Made by a program: the position numbers and the translations under genes. Positions 17,182-26,418 of a stretch of 64,000 bases of DNA are shown here, one piece after another. Numbering within the stretch: position 1 is the stretch's first letter; every line of letters begins with the position of its first letter. The stretch is taken from contig NZ_JFKA01000001.1 of NCBI RefSeq assembly GCF_002115755.1, forward strand, positions 1 to 64,000, written 5' to 3'. The stretch is from Thalassospira mesophila. GTDB lineage: Bacteria; Pseudomonadota; Alphaproteobacteria; Rhodospirillales; Thalassospiraceae. The notes beneath the pieces are model-generated. The model saw only the letters and a list, made by a program, of their open reading frames with translations. It was not told the origin of the DNA and made no database searches.

Positions 17182-17910
17182 ATGAAGATCGGCATTCTCG
17201 AAACCGGTTTCGTCCCCGAAGACATGCAGGGCGAGTTCACAAGCTATCCTGCCATGTTTGAAAAAATGCTCGGCACGCTTGACCCGTCCCTGCATTTTGA
17301 AAGCTGGTCGGTCCTGATTGACCAGTTCCCCGCCAGCATCAATGATGCCGACGCCTGGATTGTGACGGGCTCCAAACACGGGGTTTATGAAAACCTGCCG
17401 TGGATGATCCGCCTTCAGGCCCTGCTGCGCGATATGGTCGCCGATGGCATCCCGGTTTTCGGGGTGTGCTTTGGTCATCAAATTCTGGCAGCGGCGATGG
17501 GCGGCACCGTCATCAAATCCGACAAGGGCTGGGGCATCGGTGTCCATGAATACCAGCTTGCCAGCACCGCACCGCAATGGATCGCAAATGCCCCCGCCTC
17601 GATGCACTTACATGCTTTTCATCAGGATCAGGTGGTAACCCTGCCCGAAACCGCCACGGTTTGGGCCAGTTCTGATTTTTGTCCTTATGCCGCCCTGCAA
17701 TATGGCGACAATGCTGCCTCGATCCAGCCACATCCTGAATTTTCTCACGATTATGAAAATGCCCTGCTGCAATCTCGCCGGGGCACTGTCATTGATGAAA
17801 ATCTGGCTGAAATCGCCGAAAAATCGTTGGCACACACGGTTGATGGCGGCAATTTTGCCCGCTGGCTTCTGGCTTTTTTGCACGGCAAACGCACCCGCAA
17901 GGCGGCCTGA
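17182..17910 (+). CDS. Class I glutamine amidotransferase-like protein (GuaA-type GATase1)
   Basis: A 242-residue soluble protein with the GATase1 triad: nucleophile C96 in GVCFGHQ, H184 and E186 in QPHPE. The stand-alone form resembles the GMP-synthase-like amidotransferases of COG0518. Some relatives hydrolyse gamma-glutamyl compounds (PuuD-like), others have no known substrate. AAGGTAAATC precedes ATG 17182, a reasonable ribosome site. It has no synthetase partner nearby, so its acceptor cannot be named. A strong terminator follows at 17967. Confidence 0.85.
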   Translation: MKIGILETGFVPEDMQGEFTSYPAMFEKMLGTLDPSLHFESWSVLIDQFPASINDADAWIVTGSKHGVYENLPWMIRLQALLRDMVADGIPVFGVCFGHQILAAAMGGTVIKSDKGWGIGVHEYQLASTAPQWIANAPASMHLHAFHQDQVVTLPETATVWASSDFCPYAALQYGDNAASIQPHPEFSHDYENALLQSRRGTVIDENLAEIAEKSLAHTVDGGNFARWLLAFLHGKRTRKAA

Positions 17911-17966
17911 CAGCCGTTTGGCCCTTGCGCCACAAGCAGGCAAATCGTCCTTCAATATTAACGTCG

Positions 17967-18004
17967 CGGCGACCGGAAATATCACCGGTCGCCGTAACTT
18001 TTTT
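17967..18004 (+). terminator. Rho-independent terminator after the GATase gene
   Basis: CGGCGACCGG (17967-17976) pairs with CCGGTCGCCG (17985-17994), followed by TAACTTTTTT. It isolates the GATase from the cyclase gene that starts at 18083. Confidence 0.85.
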
Positions 18005-18082
18005 GTGTCGTCGCCATTCACAGCTTTGGCCACAGGCAAACCACCGATAAGCTGCTTTTTTGCCTTAACCCATGGCGCATCA

Positions 18083-19789
18083 ATGAAGCAGTTCCTCATC
18101 GACAAACCGGTTTTTGCCAAACTGGCGGCCTATGGCCCGCCCTTGCGCCTGTATTCGGGGCTAATTCTTTTTGCCTATGTGCTGATGCATTTCATCAATC
18201 ACAGCTTTGGTATTATTTCCCCCGAAGCCATGGAACATGCCAACCGGTTTTTAACCTCGCTGTGGAAATACCCGCCGCTTGAACAGCTGTTGATGCTGGC
18301 ACTGCTGGTGCATTTCATTTTAGCAACGGCCCGGCTGGTGCGCCGCCGCAGCCTGCGTTTAAAACCCAAGGAATGGGTGCAGATTGTGCTGGGGTTATCG
18401 ATACCGGTTTTAATGTTTCAGCATGTTCTGGGCACGCGGGTGGCGGAAATCGTCTGGAAGGTTGACCCGCCCTATGAACGGGTTCTTGTCGATCTGGCGG
18501 TTTTTCGCCCCGATATCGGCCTGTTACAGGCCCTGAGCCTGATCGTTGTCTGGGTGCACGGGTGCATCGGCATTCATTACTGGCTGTCGGTTAAACCGTT
18601 CTATGCCAAGGCACGCAGCACCATTGGCGTTATCGCCGTCATCATTCCCACCCTGGCGCTGGCGGGTTATGCCTCGGCGGTCAGCACCGTGCTGGCGCGT
18701 GCAGCCACCGGCGGCAATGCCTATTTATCCGCGCTGATCACGCAATCAGGTCGAACGGCACAGTCTTTTGCCTTTTACAGCCAGATGGCCAGATATTTGC
18801 TAGTGATCACCCTGTTGCTGGCCATAAGCCCGTTTGTTATCCGCCAGGTGCGCCTGTTATTTGACCGCGTCCGCCGCACGCCCACCTTGTTGTTGCCCGG
18901 CGGGCGCATGGTGCGGATGGCGCCAGGCGCCACCGTACTGGAGGCCCTGCGCGAGGCAAAAATACCCATCGCATCGGTATGTGGCGGGCGGGGCCGCTGT
19001 ACAACATGCCGCCTGCAGTGCCGTGCCGGCCTTTCTGAATTGCCCGCCCCCAACAGCGTCGAAAGTGCCGCCCTTCTTAGCATCAACGCACCGCAGGACT
19101 GGCGTCTGGCCTGCCAGATCCGCCCGCAGGCAGACCTGGCAGTGTCGCCACTGTTGCCCGCCAATGCCACCGCCATTGACGGACGGCGACCGGGCGGGTT
19201 AACCGGCAGCGAACGCCAGGTGGTGGTCATTTTCGCCGATCTGCGCGATTCGACCCGGCTGGGCGAAACCAAAATGCCCTATGATGTTCTGTTCATTTTA
19301 AACCAGTTTTTTGCCGAAATGACCGAGGCGCTGCGGGCAACCGGCGGCCATTACGCCCAATTCACCGGCGATGGTTTAATGGCGCTTTACGGGCTTGAAG
19401 ACCGCAATGCCCGGCGCGCCATCGAAAGTGCCATTCGCGGGGCGGGCGAAATGCTGGCGCGAATCGACAAACTCAACAGCCATCTGAAATCGGAATTGCC
19501 ATTTGATTTGCGCATTGGCCTTGGCATTCATATCGGCGAAGCCATTGTGGGCGAAATGGGCCCGCCGCGCCGCGAACAAATCAGCGCCATTGGCGATAGC
19601 ATCAATACAGCCGCCCGGCTGGAATCAAAATGCAAGGAACATGGCGTTCCGCTGGTTATTTCCGCCGATGTCGTTATACGCGGCAAACTTCAAATTCCCG
19701 AAGGCACCCCGATCCACCGGGAATCGTTACGCGGCAAGGAGCGCGAAGTCAGTTATTATGCGCTGGCAGCCCTGCCCGACATCCTTTAG
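18083..19789 (+). CDS. Membrane class III nucleotide cyclase with SdhC-like anchor and 2Fe-2S domain
   Basis: 568 residues in three parts. Residues 20-255 form about six membrane helices with histidines H36, H40, H77, H114, H159 and H165, like the diheme cytochrome-b anchor described for CyaC-type cyclases. Residues 268-360 are a plant-type 2Fe-2S ferredoxin with C300, C306, C309 and C344. Residues 378-565 are a class III adenylate/guanylate cyclase with metal aspartates D386 and D430 and transition-state residues N508 and R512. It probably couples the quinone pool or another redox signal to cAMP synthesis. The usual substrate-selecting Lys before the second Asp appears as Gln (Q426), so nucleotide choice is uncertain. 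ATG 18083 is favoured because helix 1 begins soon after. Confidence 0.88.
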   Translation: MKQFLIDKPVFAKLAAYGPPLRLYSGLILFAYVLMHFINHSFGIISPEAMEHANRFLTSLWKYPPLEQLLMLALLVHFILATARLVRRRSLRLKPKEWVQIVLGLSIPVLMFQHVLGTRVAEIVWKVDPPYERVLVDLAVFRPDIGLLQALSLIVVWVHGCIGIHYWLSVKPFYAKARSTIGVIAVIIPTLALAGYASAVSTVLARAATGGNAYLSALITQSGRTAQSFAFYSQMARYLLVITLLLAISPFVIRQVRLLFDRVRRTPTLLLPGGRMVRMAPGATVLEALREAKIPIASVCGGRGRCTTCRLQCRAGLSELPAPNSVESAALLSINAPQDWRLACQIRPQADLAVSPLLPANATAIDGRRPGGLTGSERQVVVIFADLRDSTRLGETKMPYDVLFILNQFFAEMTEALRATGGHYAQFTGDGLMALYGLEDRNARRAIESAIRGAGEMLARIDKLNSHLKSELPFDLRIGLGIHIGEAIVGEMGPPRREQISAIGDSINTAARLESKCKEHGVPLVISADVVIRGKLQIPEGTPIHRESLRGKEREVSYYALAALPDIL

Positions 19790-20098
19790 CGCCAGCCAAA
19801 ACATCAACCTGCGGTTAAACCGGCATAAAACGGCTGACAAAACCGGAACCAACTTTGGCGCCAACCTTGCCCTGCCGGGCCCGCCAGCACGGCGTGCAGT
19901 CAGGGCTTTGGGCAAATCTGCACAACAGCCATACCGGGCCATGGCTGTTGTTGGGGCTTGACTATTGATGACAAAATAACATGTAATTGTAAGGAAAGTG
20001 CGCCTTTGGTGCCGGATGTCCGGGCCGGGGCAGGCAGATGCCGAAAGGATCTGTACCGTTGCACGCTCGCTCAGTCAGAGGAGGTGAAAGTAACCGCC
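19790..20098. promoter_or_regulatory. Upstream region of hsp20 with 10-bp inverted repeat and candidate promoter
   Basis: CAACAGCCAT (19923-19932) and ATGGCTGTTG (19941-19950) form a perfect 10-bp hairpin that may end the cyclase transcript or act on hsp20. Just after it, CTTGACTATTGATG begins a possible -35 with a TGTAAT-like -10 about 18 bp on; a sigma-32 type promoter is also possible given CTTGA. GAGGAGGTGA precedes the hsp20 start. No gene is seen here. Confidence 0.5.
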
Positions 20099-20581
20099 AT
20101 GTCGCGTATTTCAATGTTTAACAGCCCTCTATTGCTTGGCTTTGATCAGATCGAACGGGTTCTTGACCAGGTTTCGAAAACCAAGGCCGAAGGTTATCCG
20201 CCTTATAATATCGAACAGATCGGCGACAGCCATATCCGTATCACGGTTGCCGTTGCCGGATTTTCTGATGACGACCTTGCTGTTACCACCGAAGACAACC
20301 AGTTGATCATTCGGGGCAAACACCAGGAAGACGAAAGCAACCGCGTCTATATTCATCGCGGCATCGCTTCCCGGCAGTTCCAGCGGTCCTTCGTTCTTGC
20401 AGAAGGCATTGAAGTGGTCGGCGCCCACCTTGATAACGGCCTGTTGCATATTGACCTGCATCGTCCGGCCCCCGAACCGGTCGTGCGCGAGATTGCCATT
20501 AATTCGAACCGCAAAAAAAATGTGCCGTCGCGAACCATCGACATGAAGATCGATGATGACGATACTGAAACAAACGTATAA
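20099..20581 (+). CDS. Small heat-shock protein, Hsp20/IbpA family
   Basis: 160 residues with an alpha-crystallin domain at about 38-135 (YPPYNIEQ start, VAVAGFS, LIIRGKHQE, then the LENGLL-like motif DNGLLHIDL). It opens MSRISMFNSPLLLGFDQIE, typical of alphaproteobacterial IbpA/HspD, ATP-independent holdases that keep unfolding proteins soluble. Start 20099 follows a strong GGAGGTGA site about 13 bp away; a longer reading frame upstream has no family match. DUF1150 follows 33 bp later, the usual alphaproteobacterial arrangement. Confidence 0.92.
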   Translation: MSRISMFNSPLLLGFDQIERVLDQVSKTKAEGYPPYNIEQIGDSHIRITVAVAGFSDDDLAVTTEDNQLIIRGKHQEDESNRVYIHRGIASRQFQRSFVLAEGIEVVGAHLDNGLLHIDLHRPAPEPVVREIAINSNRKKNVPSRTIDMKIDDDDTETNV

Positions 20582-20614
20582 ACAGCCGCAAGGCCAGATT
20601 AAGGAGTGGTTCAT

Positions 20615-20884
20615 ATGAGCAATCGCATCTCAGACCATGAAGACGCCGAGGGCGTTATCCCGGCCGAGCAGGATTTGCATATGCTGTCATCGGGCGATTT
20701 TGCCATGCTGGGGATTCAGGATTTTGCCTATGTTCGCAAAATGGCAAACCCTGAAGACGCAGAAGCCGCCAAAATTTACGGCGTTTTCACCGCAGACGGC
20801 ACGCATATCGCATCGTTTGAAACCTATGCCGTGGCCTATGCCGCCATCCGCCAGCACGATATGGACCCCCGGTCGGTACATTGA
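20615..20884 (+). CDS. DUF1150 family protein
   Basis: 89 residues, soluble, acidic, without membrane segments. The pattern (LGIQDFAYVRKM, GVFTADGTHIASF, A-IRQHDMDPRSVH) is that of DUF1150, a small alphaproteobacterial family regularly found directly after hsp20. AAGGAG lies 8 bp before ATG 20615. It is co-transcribed with hsp20 and is probably part of the stress response, but no biochemical role is known to me. Confidence 0.88.
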   Translation: MSNRISDHEDAEGVIPAEQDLHMLSSGDFAMLGIQDFAYVRKMANPEDAEAAKIYGVFTADGTHIASFETYAVAYAAIRQHDMDPRSVH

Positions 20885-20942
20885 CCCGGCGCTATCGCGC
20901 AAGGCAAAGGCCTGGCGAAATAACCCTGCTGGCCCATCACAC

Positions 20943-20977
20943 AAAAGGCAGCCCCGAAATGGCGGGCTGCCTTTTTT
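20943..20977 (+). terminator. Rho-independent terminator after hsp20-DUF1150
   Basis: AAAAGGCAGCCC (20943-20954) pairs with GGGCTGCCTTTT, ending in a six-T run at 20977. Confidence 0.9.
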
Positions 20978-21111
20978 AATGCGGTATGGTTTGGAATGCA
21001 TGCATCACGGTACCACAAATAAGACCAGGTCCCGCCGCCCAAGCGCTTCAGTGACCGCCTCCGAGCACCGGAACCTGTTATATAAGTTGACCCCCATAAG
21101 CGGATTTCAGA

Positions 21112-22602
21112 TTAGCGCGTCAGCACTTCTGCTGCTTCGCGGGTGCGATGAACAGAGGTCGCAACCGACCCGGCCGATTTTTGAATGTCGCCAATATTGC
21201 GTGAAACGGCCTCAACGGTATGGCGCATCGACTGAATATTTTGCGACACGCCGTCGGTCACTGCACTTTGTTCTTCGACGGCAGAGGAAATATTGGTCAC
21301 ACTGTCGCGCACCATTTCCACCGAATTGCGAATGGTGCCCAGCGCATCAACCACTTCAGTGGTGATAGACTGAATACCGGAAATTTCATCGGCGATCTGG
21401 TCGGTGGCCCGGGCGGCCTGATTGGCCAGGTTTTTAACCTCGTTGGCAACGACCGCAAACCCTTTGCCAGCATCCCCGGCACGGGCAGACTCGATGGTCG
21501 CATTCAGGGCCAACAAATTGATCTGACCGGCAATATTTTGAATAACTTCAACAATATTGCCCATCGCCGCCACCACCTGCGACATGCGCTGGGTTGATGA
21601 ATCAGCCGCAACTGTCTGGTCGAACACCCGTTCGGTCGCTGTGCGCGACTGGGCCATACTGCGCGAAATTTCCGCAATCGAGGCGGCGAGTTCTTCGGCA
21701 CTTGCCGCAACCGCATGCACGGTTTCCGATGTGTTCATCGCCGCGGCAACGGCATCGGTCGCGGTGGTATCAAGCATATTGATGCTAATATCAATGTCAG
21801 AAAAGTTGACATCAATCATTGATTTAAGCTCGATCAGCAAAGTGATCTGTTCGGTCACATCCGTGGCAAACTTGATCACTTTAAAAGGCTTGCCCAACGG
21901 ATCAAGAACCGGGTTATAGGACGCCTCGATCCACACTTCCTTGCCGTTCTTGCCAATCCGTTTGAATTGTCCTTGCTGGTAATCGCCATTTTTCAAAGCG
22001 CGCCAGAAATCGGCGTAATCGCGCGTGCCTTTAACCCCGGCATCGACAAAAATGCTGTGATGTTTGCCGACAATTTCATTGGCCCGATAGCCCATCAGCG
22101 CCAGAAAGTTCTGGTTTGCTTCCAGAATATTGCCATCAAGGTCAAATTCAATAACCGCCTGGGCCTTGTTGATCGCATTAAACACACTTTGCAATACCGC
22201 CCGTTCCTTGCGGCGTTCGGTAATGTCGGTGGCAAATTTGATCACTTTGACCGCCTTGCCCTTGTCATTAAAAATCGGGTTATAGGTGGCTTCCAGCCAA
22301 AGCTGCTCGCCGTTTTTATTGAGGCGGCGAAAGGCAGCACTTTGGAATTTCCCCTCGCGCAAGTTCTGCCAGAACGTCCGATATTCTGGCGTATCGCGGT
22401 CTTCTAGCGGGACAAAAATGCTATGGGGCTTTCCTACAATTTCCGACAATTCATACCCGGTAATTGCCAGGAAATTATCGTTCGCATCAAGAATGCGACC
22501 ATCGAGCGAAAACTCAATTGCTGCCATTGATAAATTCAACGCATCCAGTGCCTGAATGGCCTCATTTGCTTTGTTCGATTGGAAAAGCCGGGAAAACACC
22601 AT
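21112..22602 (-). CDS. Soluble methyl-accepting chemotaxis protein with two PAS domains
   Basis: 496 residues with no membrane helix. Two similar PAS/PAC units (about 20-135 and 140-255) each contain a FLA-TGY/MGY and IVGKPHS/HHSIF signature and end with KFATD-TE. They are followed by an MCP signalling domain whose hairpin tip ([20 protein letters not shown]) is canonical. This double-PAS cytoplasmic layout is like BdlA or Aer-type energy receptors; PAS cofactors (FAD or haem) cannot be read from sequence. No che genes are nearby, so it works with a remote CheA/CheW array. A promoter-like AT-rich stretch lies at 22665-22715. Confidence 0.92.
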   Translation of the reverse strand: MVFSRLFQSNKANEAIQALDALNLSMAAIEFSLDGRILDANDNFLAITGYELSEIVGKPHSIFVPLEDRDTPEYRTFWQNLREGKFQSAAFRRLNKNGEQLWLEATYNPIFNDKGKAVKVIKFATDITERRKERAVLQSVFNAINKAQAVIEFDLDGNILEANQNFLALMGYRANEIVGKHHSIFVDAGVKGTRDYADFWRALKNGDYQQGQFKRIGKNGKEVWIEASYNPVLDPLGKPFKVIKFATDVTEQITLLIELKSMIDVNFSDIDISINMLDTTATDAVAAAMNTSETVHAVAASAEELAASIAEISRSMAQSRTATERVFDQTVAADSSTQRMSQVVAAMGNIVEVIQNIAGQINLLALNATIESARAGDAGKGFAVVANEVKNLANQAARATDQIADEISGIQSITTEVVDALGTIRNSVEMVRDSVTNISSAVEEQSAVTDGVSQNIQSMRHTVEAVSRNIGDIQKSAGSVATSVHRTREAAEVLTR

Positions 22603-22750
22603 ATTTTTTCATCCAAAATGAAATGCTAACTGCGCCCTTAGTCGGGCCGCACTATCTATCTTTGGTGTAGGTATACTATATTTTAGTATAAGTAACTAGA
22701 AAAAATTATACTTATGGTTGCTTTTTTCACCCGCCAGAAGTGGCACCGTA
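22603..22750. promoter_or_regulatory. AT-rich promoter region of the double-PAS receptor with TATACTA palindrome
   Basis: Around 22670-22690 TATACTA and TAGTATA form a 7-bp inverted repeat separated by 5 bp, within a strongly A/T-rich stretch just upstream of the receptor start (minus strand). It is a plausible promoter or operator. Confidence 0.4.
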
Positions 22751-23191
22751 TCAGGACGGCCAATCAACAATATACAGTTCCAGATTGGGATGTGCTTCCA
22801 GTTCCGAGATCACACGACCCGACACAGACATTCCGGCCTTTACGGTCGATTTCGGATCTCCGGTCACCAGAGGGTGCCAGTCGGGCAAATCCTGACCATC
22901 GCGCAACAAACGATAGGCACAGGTGGACGGCATCCAGTCGATATCGCCGATATTCTTTCTGGTCAGTTTGACGCAGTCGGGAACATGTTCGCGGCGATTG
23001 GGATAATCGCTGCACAAACAGCTATTGCAATCGAGCAAACGACACGCGACCGAGGTATAAAATAACACGTCGGTATCTTCGTCCTGCAGCTTGTGCAAAC
23101 AGCATTTACCACAGCCATCACAAACCGATTCCCATTCATCGCGATTCATTTCTTCAAGGCGTTTGGTTTTCCAGAAAGGCAGGGTCATCAT
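22751..23191 (-). CDS. UPF0260 (YcgN/YkgJ-like) cysteine-cluster protein
   Basis: 146 residues with the N-terminal cluster C24-DG-C27-GK-C30-C31 and further cysteines in CRLLDCNSCLC, the signature of the UPF0260/YkgJ family (putative zinc or iron-sulfur binding). The family is near universal in proteobacteria but its reaction is not established. Two adjacent ATG codons (23191 and 23188) are equally possible starts. It stands alone, with cobB 86 bp upstream on its minus-strand side. Confidence 0.88.
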   Translation of the reverse strand: MMTLPFWKTKRLEEMNRDEWESVCDGCGKCCLHKLQDEDTDVLFYTSVACRLLDCNSCLCSDYPNRREHVPDCVKLTRKNIGDIDWMPSTCAYRLLRDGQDLPDWHPLVTGDPKSTVKAGMSVSGRVISELEAHPNLELYIVDWPS

Positions 23192-23277
23192 TCATCCATT
23201 CAGGCGGCATTGCGAGCATGTTTCGCCTGCTCATATCACGGGAACATACGTGCTGATATGGCGAGCAGTTCAACCCA

Positions 23278-24837
23278 TTAACAGATCAGATGAAAAAAAG
23301 AGCCAAATACCGATCCGTTTAGCAAACCACATGCGCCCAAATCGCGCCCGTCCGCCGTTTGCGCCGACAACCAGCCATCACCATCGGGGCCATCTGCGCA
23401 CACTGTACTGGCATAATGAAACTCGTGGCCACGCAAATGTGTGCCCGCTGGCCCCAGTTTGCAGCTGTGGCGTATTTCCACCTGGCGATAACCCAGATGC
23501 AGTTTGCGATGCAAAAAACTGGTTTCAAGCGGCAATAACCCCGTCATTGCATGACGGATCCCGTCGGCATCAATCAAATGCGTGCCCAGCACCATGTACC
23601 CGCCGCATTCGCCATAAACCGGGATCTGGCGCCGGGCGGCATCCTGCAGGGCTGCCCGAAAATTGTCGGCTGCTGCCAAAACCGCGCCATGTAACTCAGG
23701 ATAACCACCGGGCAAATAAATGGCGTCACAATCGGCCAGGGGCGCCTCATCGGCCAGGGGCGAAAAAAAGCTGATCTTGGCCCCTGCCGCCTGCCACCCC
23801 GCCAGCAAATGCACATAACAAAAGGCAAAAGCCGCATCGCGCGCCACGGCAATATGGTGCCCCAGCGGCGCGATTGTCACCGGGGCTTTGGCCTGCGGCG
23901 TCATGGCATCCCGGGTTGCGGCTCGCGCAATAATCCCGGCACCAAACGGCTGAGGCGGCGCCGTGGTTTTGCCCGGCGAGGCCAACACCACATCAAACCT
24001 GTCGTCGACACCAGAAGCGCGAGTCGCACCGACACCTTCACCAGCACCAGCACCAGCACCAGCACCAGCACCAGACTCTGCCGTTTTGCCCAGCTTTATC
24101 AAAGCATCAAGGTCTATATCGCGCTCCATAATCTGCGCGGCGCGGTCCAGAAATGTTTCCAGTGCAGGATGTTCGCCCGCCTGCACCAGCCCCAAATGGC
24201 GTTCGGGCAAAACAAGGTCGTCGCTGCGCATGACAGCACCCAAAACAGGAATATCAGGCACGGCCTGGGCACAGGCATCGATAATCAACTGTTTGTGGCG
24301 GTCACTGCCGACGCGGTTTAAAATCACCCCGGCCACCTGCACATCGGGGCGAAAACGCGAAAACCCCGCAATAACCGCCGCCGCCGATGCCGCCTGCCCG
24401 CGCACATCCACCACTAAAACCACCGGCCAGCCCATCATTGCCGCCAGATCAGCCGACGAACCACCGCCGCCCGCGGCCCCGTCAAACAGGCCCATCACCC
24501 CTTCGCACAGCAAAAAACGCCGTTCATCGCCGCCAACATGCCAGCGCGCCAGATCATAAATCGCATCCGCGCCCATCGCCCACGGGTCAAGGTTAAGGCA
24601 CGGGGCGCGGCTGGCGGCCTGTTGAAAGGCCGGGTCGATATAATCCGGCCCGGCCTTGGCCGCGGGGATCGATAACCCGCGATTGGCCAGTGCCCGTAAA
24701 ATGCCCAGCGTCACCACGGTTTTGCCGCTGTTTGATGCCGGGGCTGCGATTAAAAGTCCCGGAACAGGGATGCGATCAGCCCTGATTTGAGACAACTTTT
24801 TCAATGCCTTCTGCAATTTTTTCCGGCGTTTCGCCAT
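23278..24837 (-). CDS. cobB: Cobyrinic acid a,c-diamide synthase (CobB/CbiA)
   Basis: 519 residues from ATG 24837. The dethiobiotin-synthetase-like ATPase domain has the P-loop AAPASNSGKT at 31-40; the C-terminal glutaminase-like domain has nucleophile C411 in GECGGYMVLG and H516 near the end. It amidates the a and c side chains using glutamine and ATP. The start is uncertain: ATG 24837 overlaps the sco1 end by 62 bp, while TTG 24795 would give a more typical N-terminus. It is longer than usual (family about 430-470), mostly through a linker at 250-300 that contains an Ala-Gly repeat encoded by six CACCAG units (24039-24074). Confidence 0.93.
   Translation of the reverse strand: MAKRRKKLQKALKKLSQIRADRIPVPGLLIAAPASNSGKTVVTLGILRALANRGLSIPAAKAGPDYIDPAFQQAASRAPCLNLDPWAMGADAIYDLARWHVGGDERRFLLCEGVMGLFDGAAGGGGSSADLAAMMGWPVVLVVDVRGQAASAAAVIAGFSRFRPDVQVAGVILNRVGSDRHKQLIIDACAQAVPDIPVLGAVMRSDDLVLPERHLGLVQAGEHPALETFLDRAAQIMERDIDLDALIKLGKTAESGAGAGAGAGAGEGVGATRASGVDDRFDVVLASPGKTTAPPQPFGAGIIARAATRDAMTPQAKAPVTIAPLGHHIAVARDAAFAFCYVHLLAGWQAAGAKISFFSPLADEAPLADCDAIYLPGGYPELHGAVLAAADNFRAALQDAARRQIPVYGECGGYMVLGTHLIDADGIRHAMTGLLPLETSFLHRKLHLGYRQVEIRHSCKLGPAGTHLRGHEFHYASTVCADGPDGDGWLSAQTADGRDLGACGLLNGSVFGSFFHLIC
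24039..24074. repeat. Hexanucleotide microsatellite (CACCAG)6 inside cobB
   Basis: Six perfect tandem copies of CACCAG on the plus strand encode an Ala-Gly run in the CobB interdomain linker. Because the unit is 6 bp, slippage would alter linker length without breaking frame. Confidence 0.95.
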
Positions 24838-25414
24838 AATTGAAATGGCGGATATAGGCACCGTTCGGCCCCATAAAATAGATAAAGGACGAATGATCGA
24901 CCAGATAGGTGTCTGAATCCTTCGGCTCGCCCTCTTCAAACGCCTTTGAATAATAAACCCGGTAGGCCTTGGCCGCTGCCGTGGTTTGTTCCAGCGTCCC
25001 GGTCAGGCCCAACAGGCGCGGATAAAAATGCGGCACATAATCGGCCATGGCCGCCACCGTATCGCGTTCAGGGTCGACCGAAATAAAAATCGGTTGCACT
25101 TTTTTGGCAATATCAGCTGGCAAAATATCCATCGCGTTGGACATCGCCTGCAATTCGGTCGGGCACACATCGGGGCAATAGGTATAGCCAAAATAAACCA
25201 GCATATATTCGCCGCGAAAATCCTGTTCGGTGCGCGCTTTGCCGTTCTGGTCCACCAGATCAAACGGCCCGCCAATTGTGGCCACACCTGATGAGCTGGT
25301 TTGCCCGCCATTTTCGGCCGAAATATCGCGCCCCATCATATAAAGGCGAAAGCCGAAGCCAAATGTCAGCACCACAATGATGGCAACAATAATCAGCCAG
25401 GTTCTTCTATCCAC
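24776..25414 (-). CDS. SCO1/SenC family copper chaperone / thioredoxin-like protein
   Basis: 212 residues with one N-terminal membrane anchor (about 6-26) and a periplasmic thioredoxin fold. The copper ligands of the family are present: C80 and C84 in TYCPDVCP and H174 in LVDHSS. SCO proteins deliver copper to the CuA site of cytochrome c oxidase. The start codon is GTG (25414), preceded by GGGATGG. Its end overlaps cobB. The next gene upstream is a SafE/UreH-like membrane protein, often linked with oxidase or copper assembly, so these two form a metal-handling pair embedded between B12 genes. Confidence 0.92.
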   Translation of the reverse strand: MDRRTWLIIVAIIVVLTFGFGFRLYMMGRDISAENGGQTSSSGVATIGGPFDLVDQNGKARTEQDFRGEYMLVYFGYTYCPDVCPTELQAMSNAMDILPADIAKKVQPIFISVDPERDTVAAMADYVPHFYPRLLGLTGTLEQTTAAAKAYRVYYSKAFEEGEPKDSDTYLVDHSSFIYFMGPNGAYIRHFNYGETPEKIAEGIEKVVSNQG

Positions 25415-25587
25415 TTGCTACCATCCCTTGCATTTGCACCCTAAACCAACCGGCACTATAAAACGCTCACTAAGGGTTGCAAGCCTTCGCCCTGACCTGC
25501 ACCATTTTGTGACAATTTACCCGCCCCAAACCACAACCGGGCAGGATCGATTTACAATCCCCGACATAACCTGTCCAAGACCCGGCT

Positions 25588-26418
25588 TCAGGCGATTTGA
25601 TGATAGGCCAGCAAAGCCAGCACAACCGCATTGGCCACCATCAGCCCCCGTCCCACCGGGGCCATCACCCCGCGAAATTTACGGGTGGCATATTGGCCCA
25701 CCCAGCCCGTGGCAAACAGCATTGGCACCGTTCCCAGCCCAAAAGTCGCCATCACCATCCCGCCCGAAAGCGCCGATCCGCCCGCAGCGGCCAACACCAG
25801 CGCCCCGTAAATCAGCCCGCACGGAATAAACCCCAGCAATATGCCCAGAATATAACCGCGCAATCCGAACGGAGCGTTAAAAAACGGGCTTAAATGCGCC
25901 GCAACATGGCGGTGCCACCATTGGCCCAAACCACCGCGTGCGCGCAATGACACGCTGCCGGAAGCCGCGCGTGATTTCCCCCCCGTCCCGGCGGGCAACA
26001 CCGCGCCCAGATGGGGAACCAGCCCCGAAATGCCATAGACCAGAAAAAACAGCGCCGCGCACAACAACAATACCGGGCCGATCCACCACACCTTGGCCAG
26101 CGCGGTAATGCTATCGGCAAATGATCCGGCCAGAACGCCGAGAAAAATATAGGTCGTGAGCCGACCGAAATGATAGGGAAACAGGGCCGCACCGGTTAAC
26201 CGGCGAAATTCGGACATTTTTTCAAGCGGCATTTTTTCCATGCGCGCCGTTACCTGGCTGACCACAAACGGCCCGCACATACCCACACAATGGGTGGCAC
26301 TGCCAACCAGCCCAGCCAGAAGGGCAGTCACCATTACACCCCCGTCCTGGCGCACGGCGGTACTGCATTGCGCCCAGCCGCTTTCGATAATGCGGATAAG
26401 AATTTGCTGTTCGTCCAT
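25588..26418 (-). CDS. Sulfite exporter TauE/SafE (UreH-like, COG2836) membrane protein
   Basis: 276 residues, about six to seven membrane helices. The motif GLVGSATHCVGMCGPFVVS (C44, C48) is the signature of the COG2836 transmembrane family that accompanies copper and cytochrome oxidase genes (CcoH/I/S region) and copper or nickel handling. FIPCGLIYGAL is a second conserved helix. ATG 26418 is chosen because AGGTAGG sits just upstream; the longer frame to 26481 lacks a site. It lies 173 bp before sco1 on the same strand, supporting a role in metal delivery. The actual cargo is not shown. Confidence 0.8.
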   Translation of the reverse strand: MDEQQILIRIIESGWAQCSTAVRQDGGVMVTALLAGLVGSATHCVGMCGPFVVSQVTARMEKMPLEKMSEFRRLTGAALFPYHFGRLTTYIFLGVLAGSFADSITALAKVWWIGPVLLLCAALFFLVYGISGLVPHLGAVLPAGTGGKSRAASGSVSLRARGGLGQWWHRHVAAHLSPFFNAPFGLRGYILGILLGFIPCGLIYGALVLAAAGGSALSGGMVMATFGLGTVPMLFATGWVGQYATRKFRGVMAPVGRGLMVANAVVLALLAYHQIA

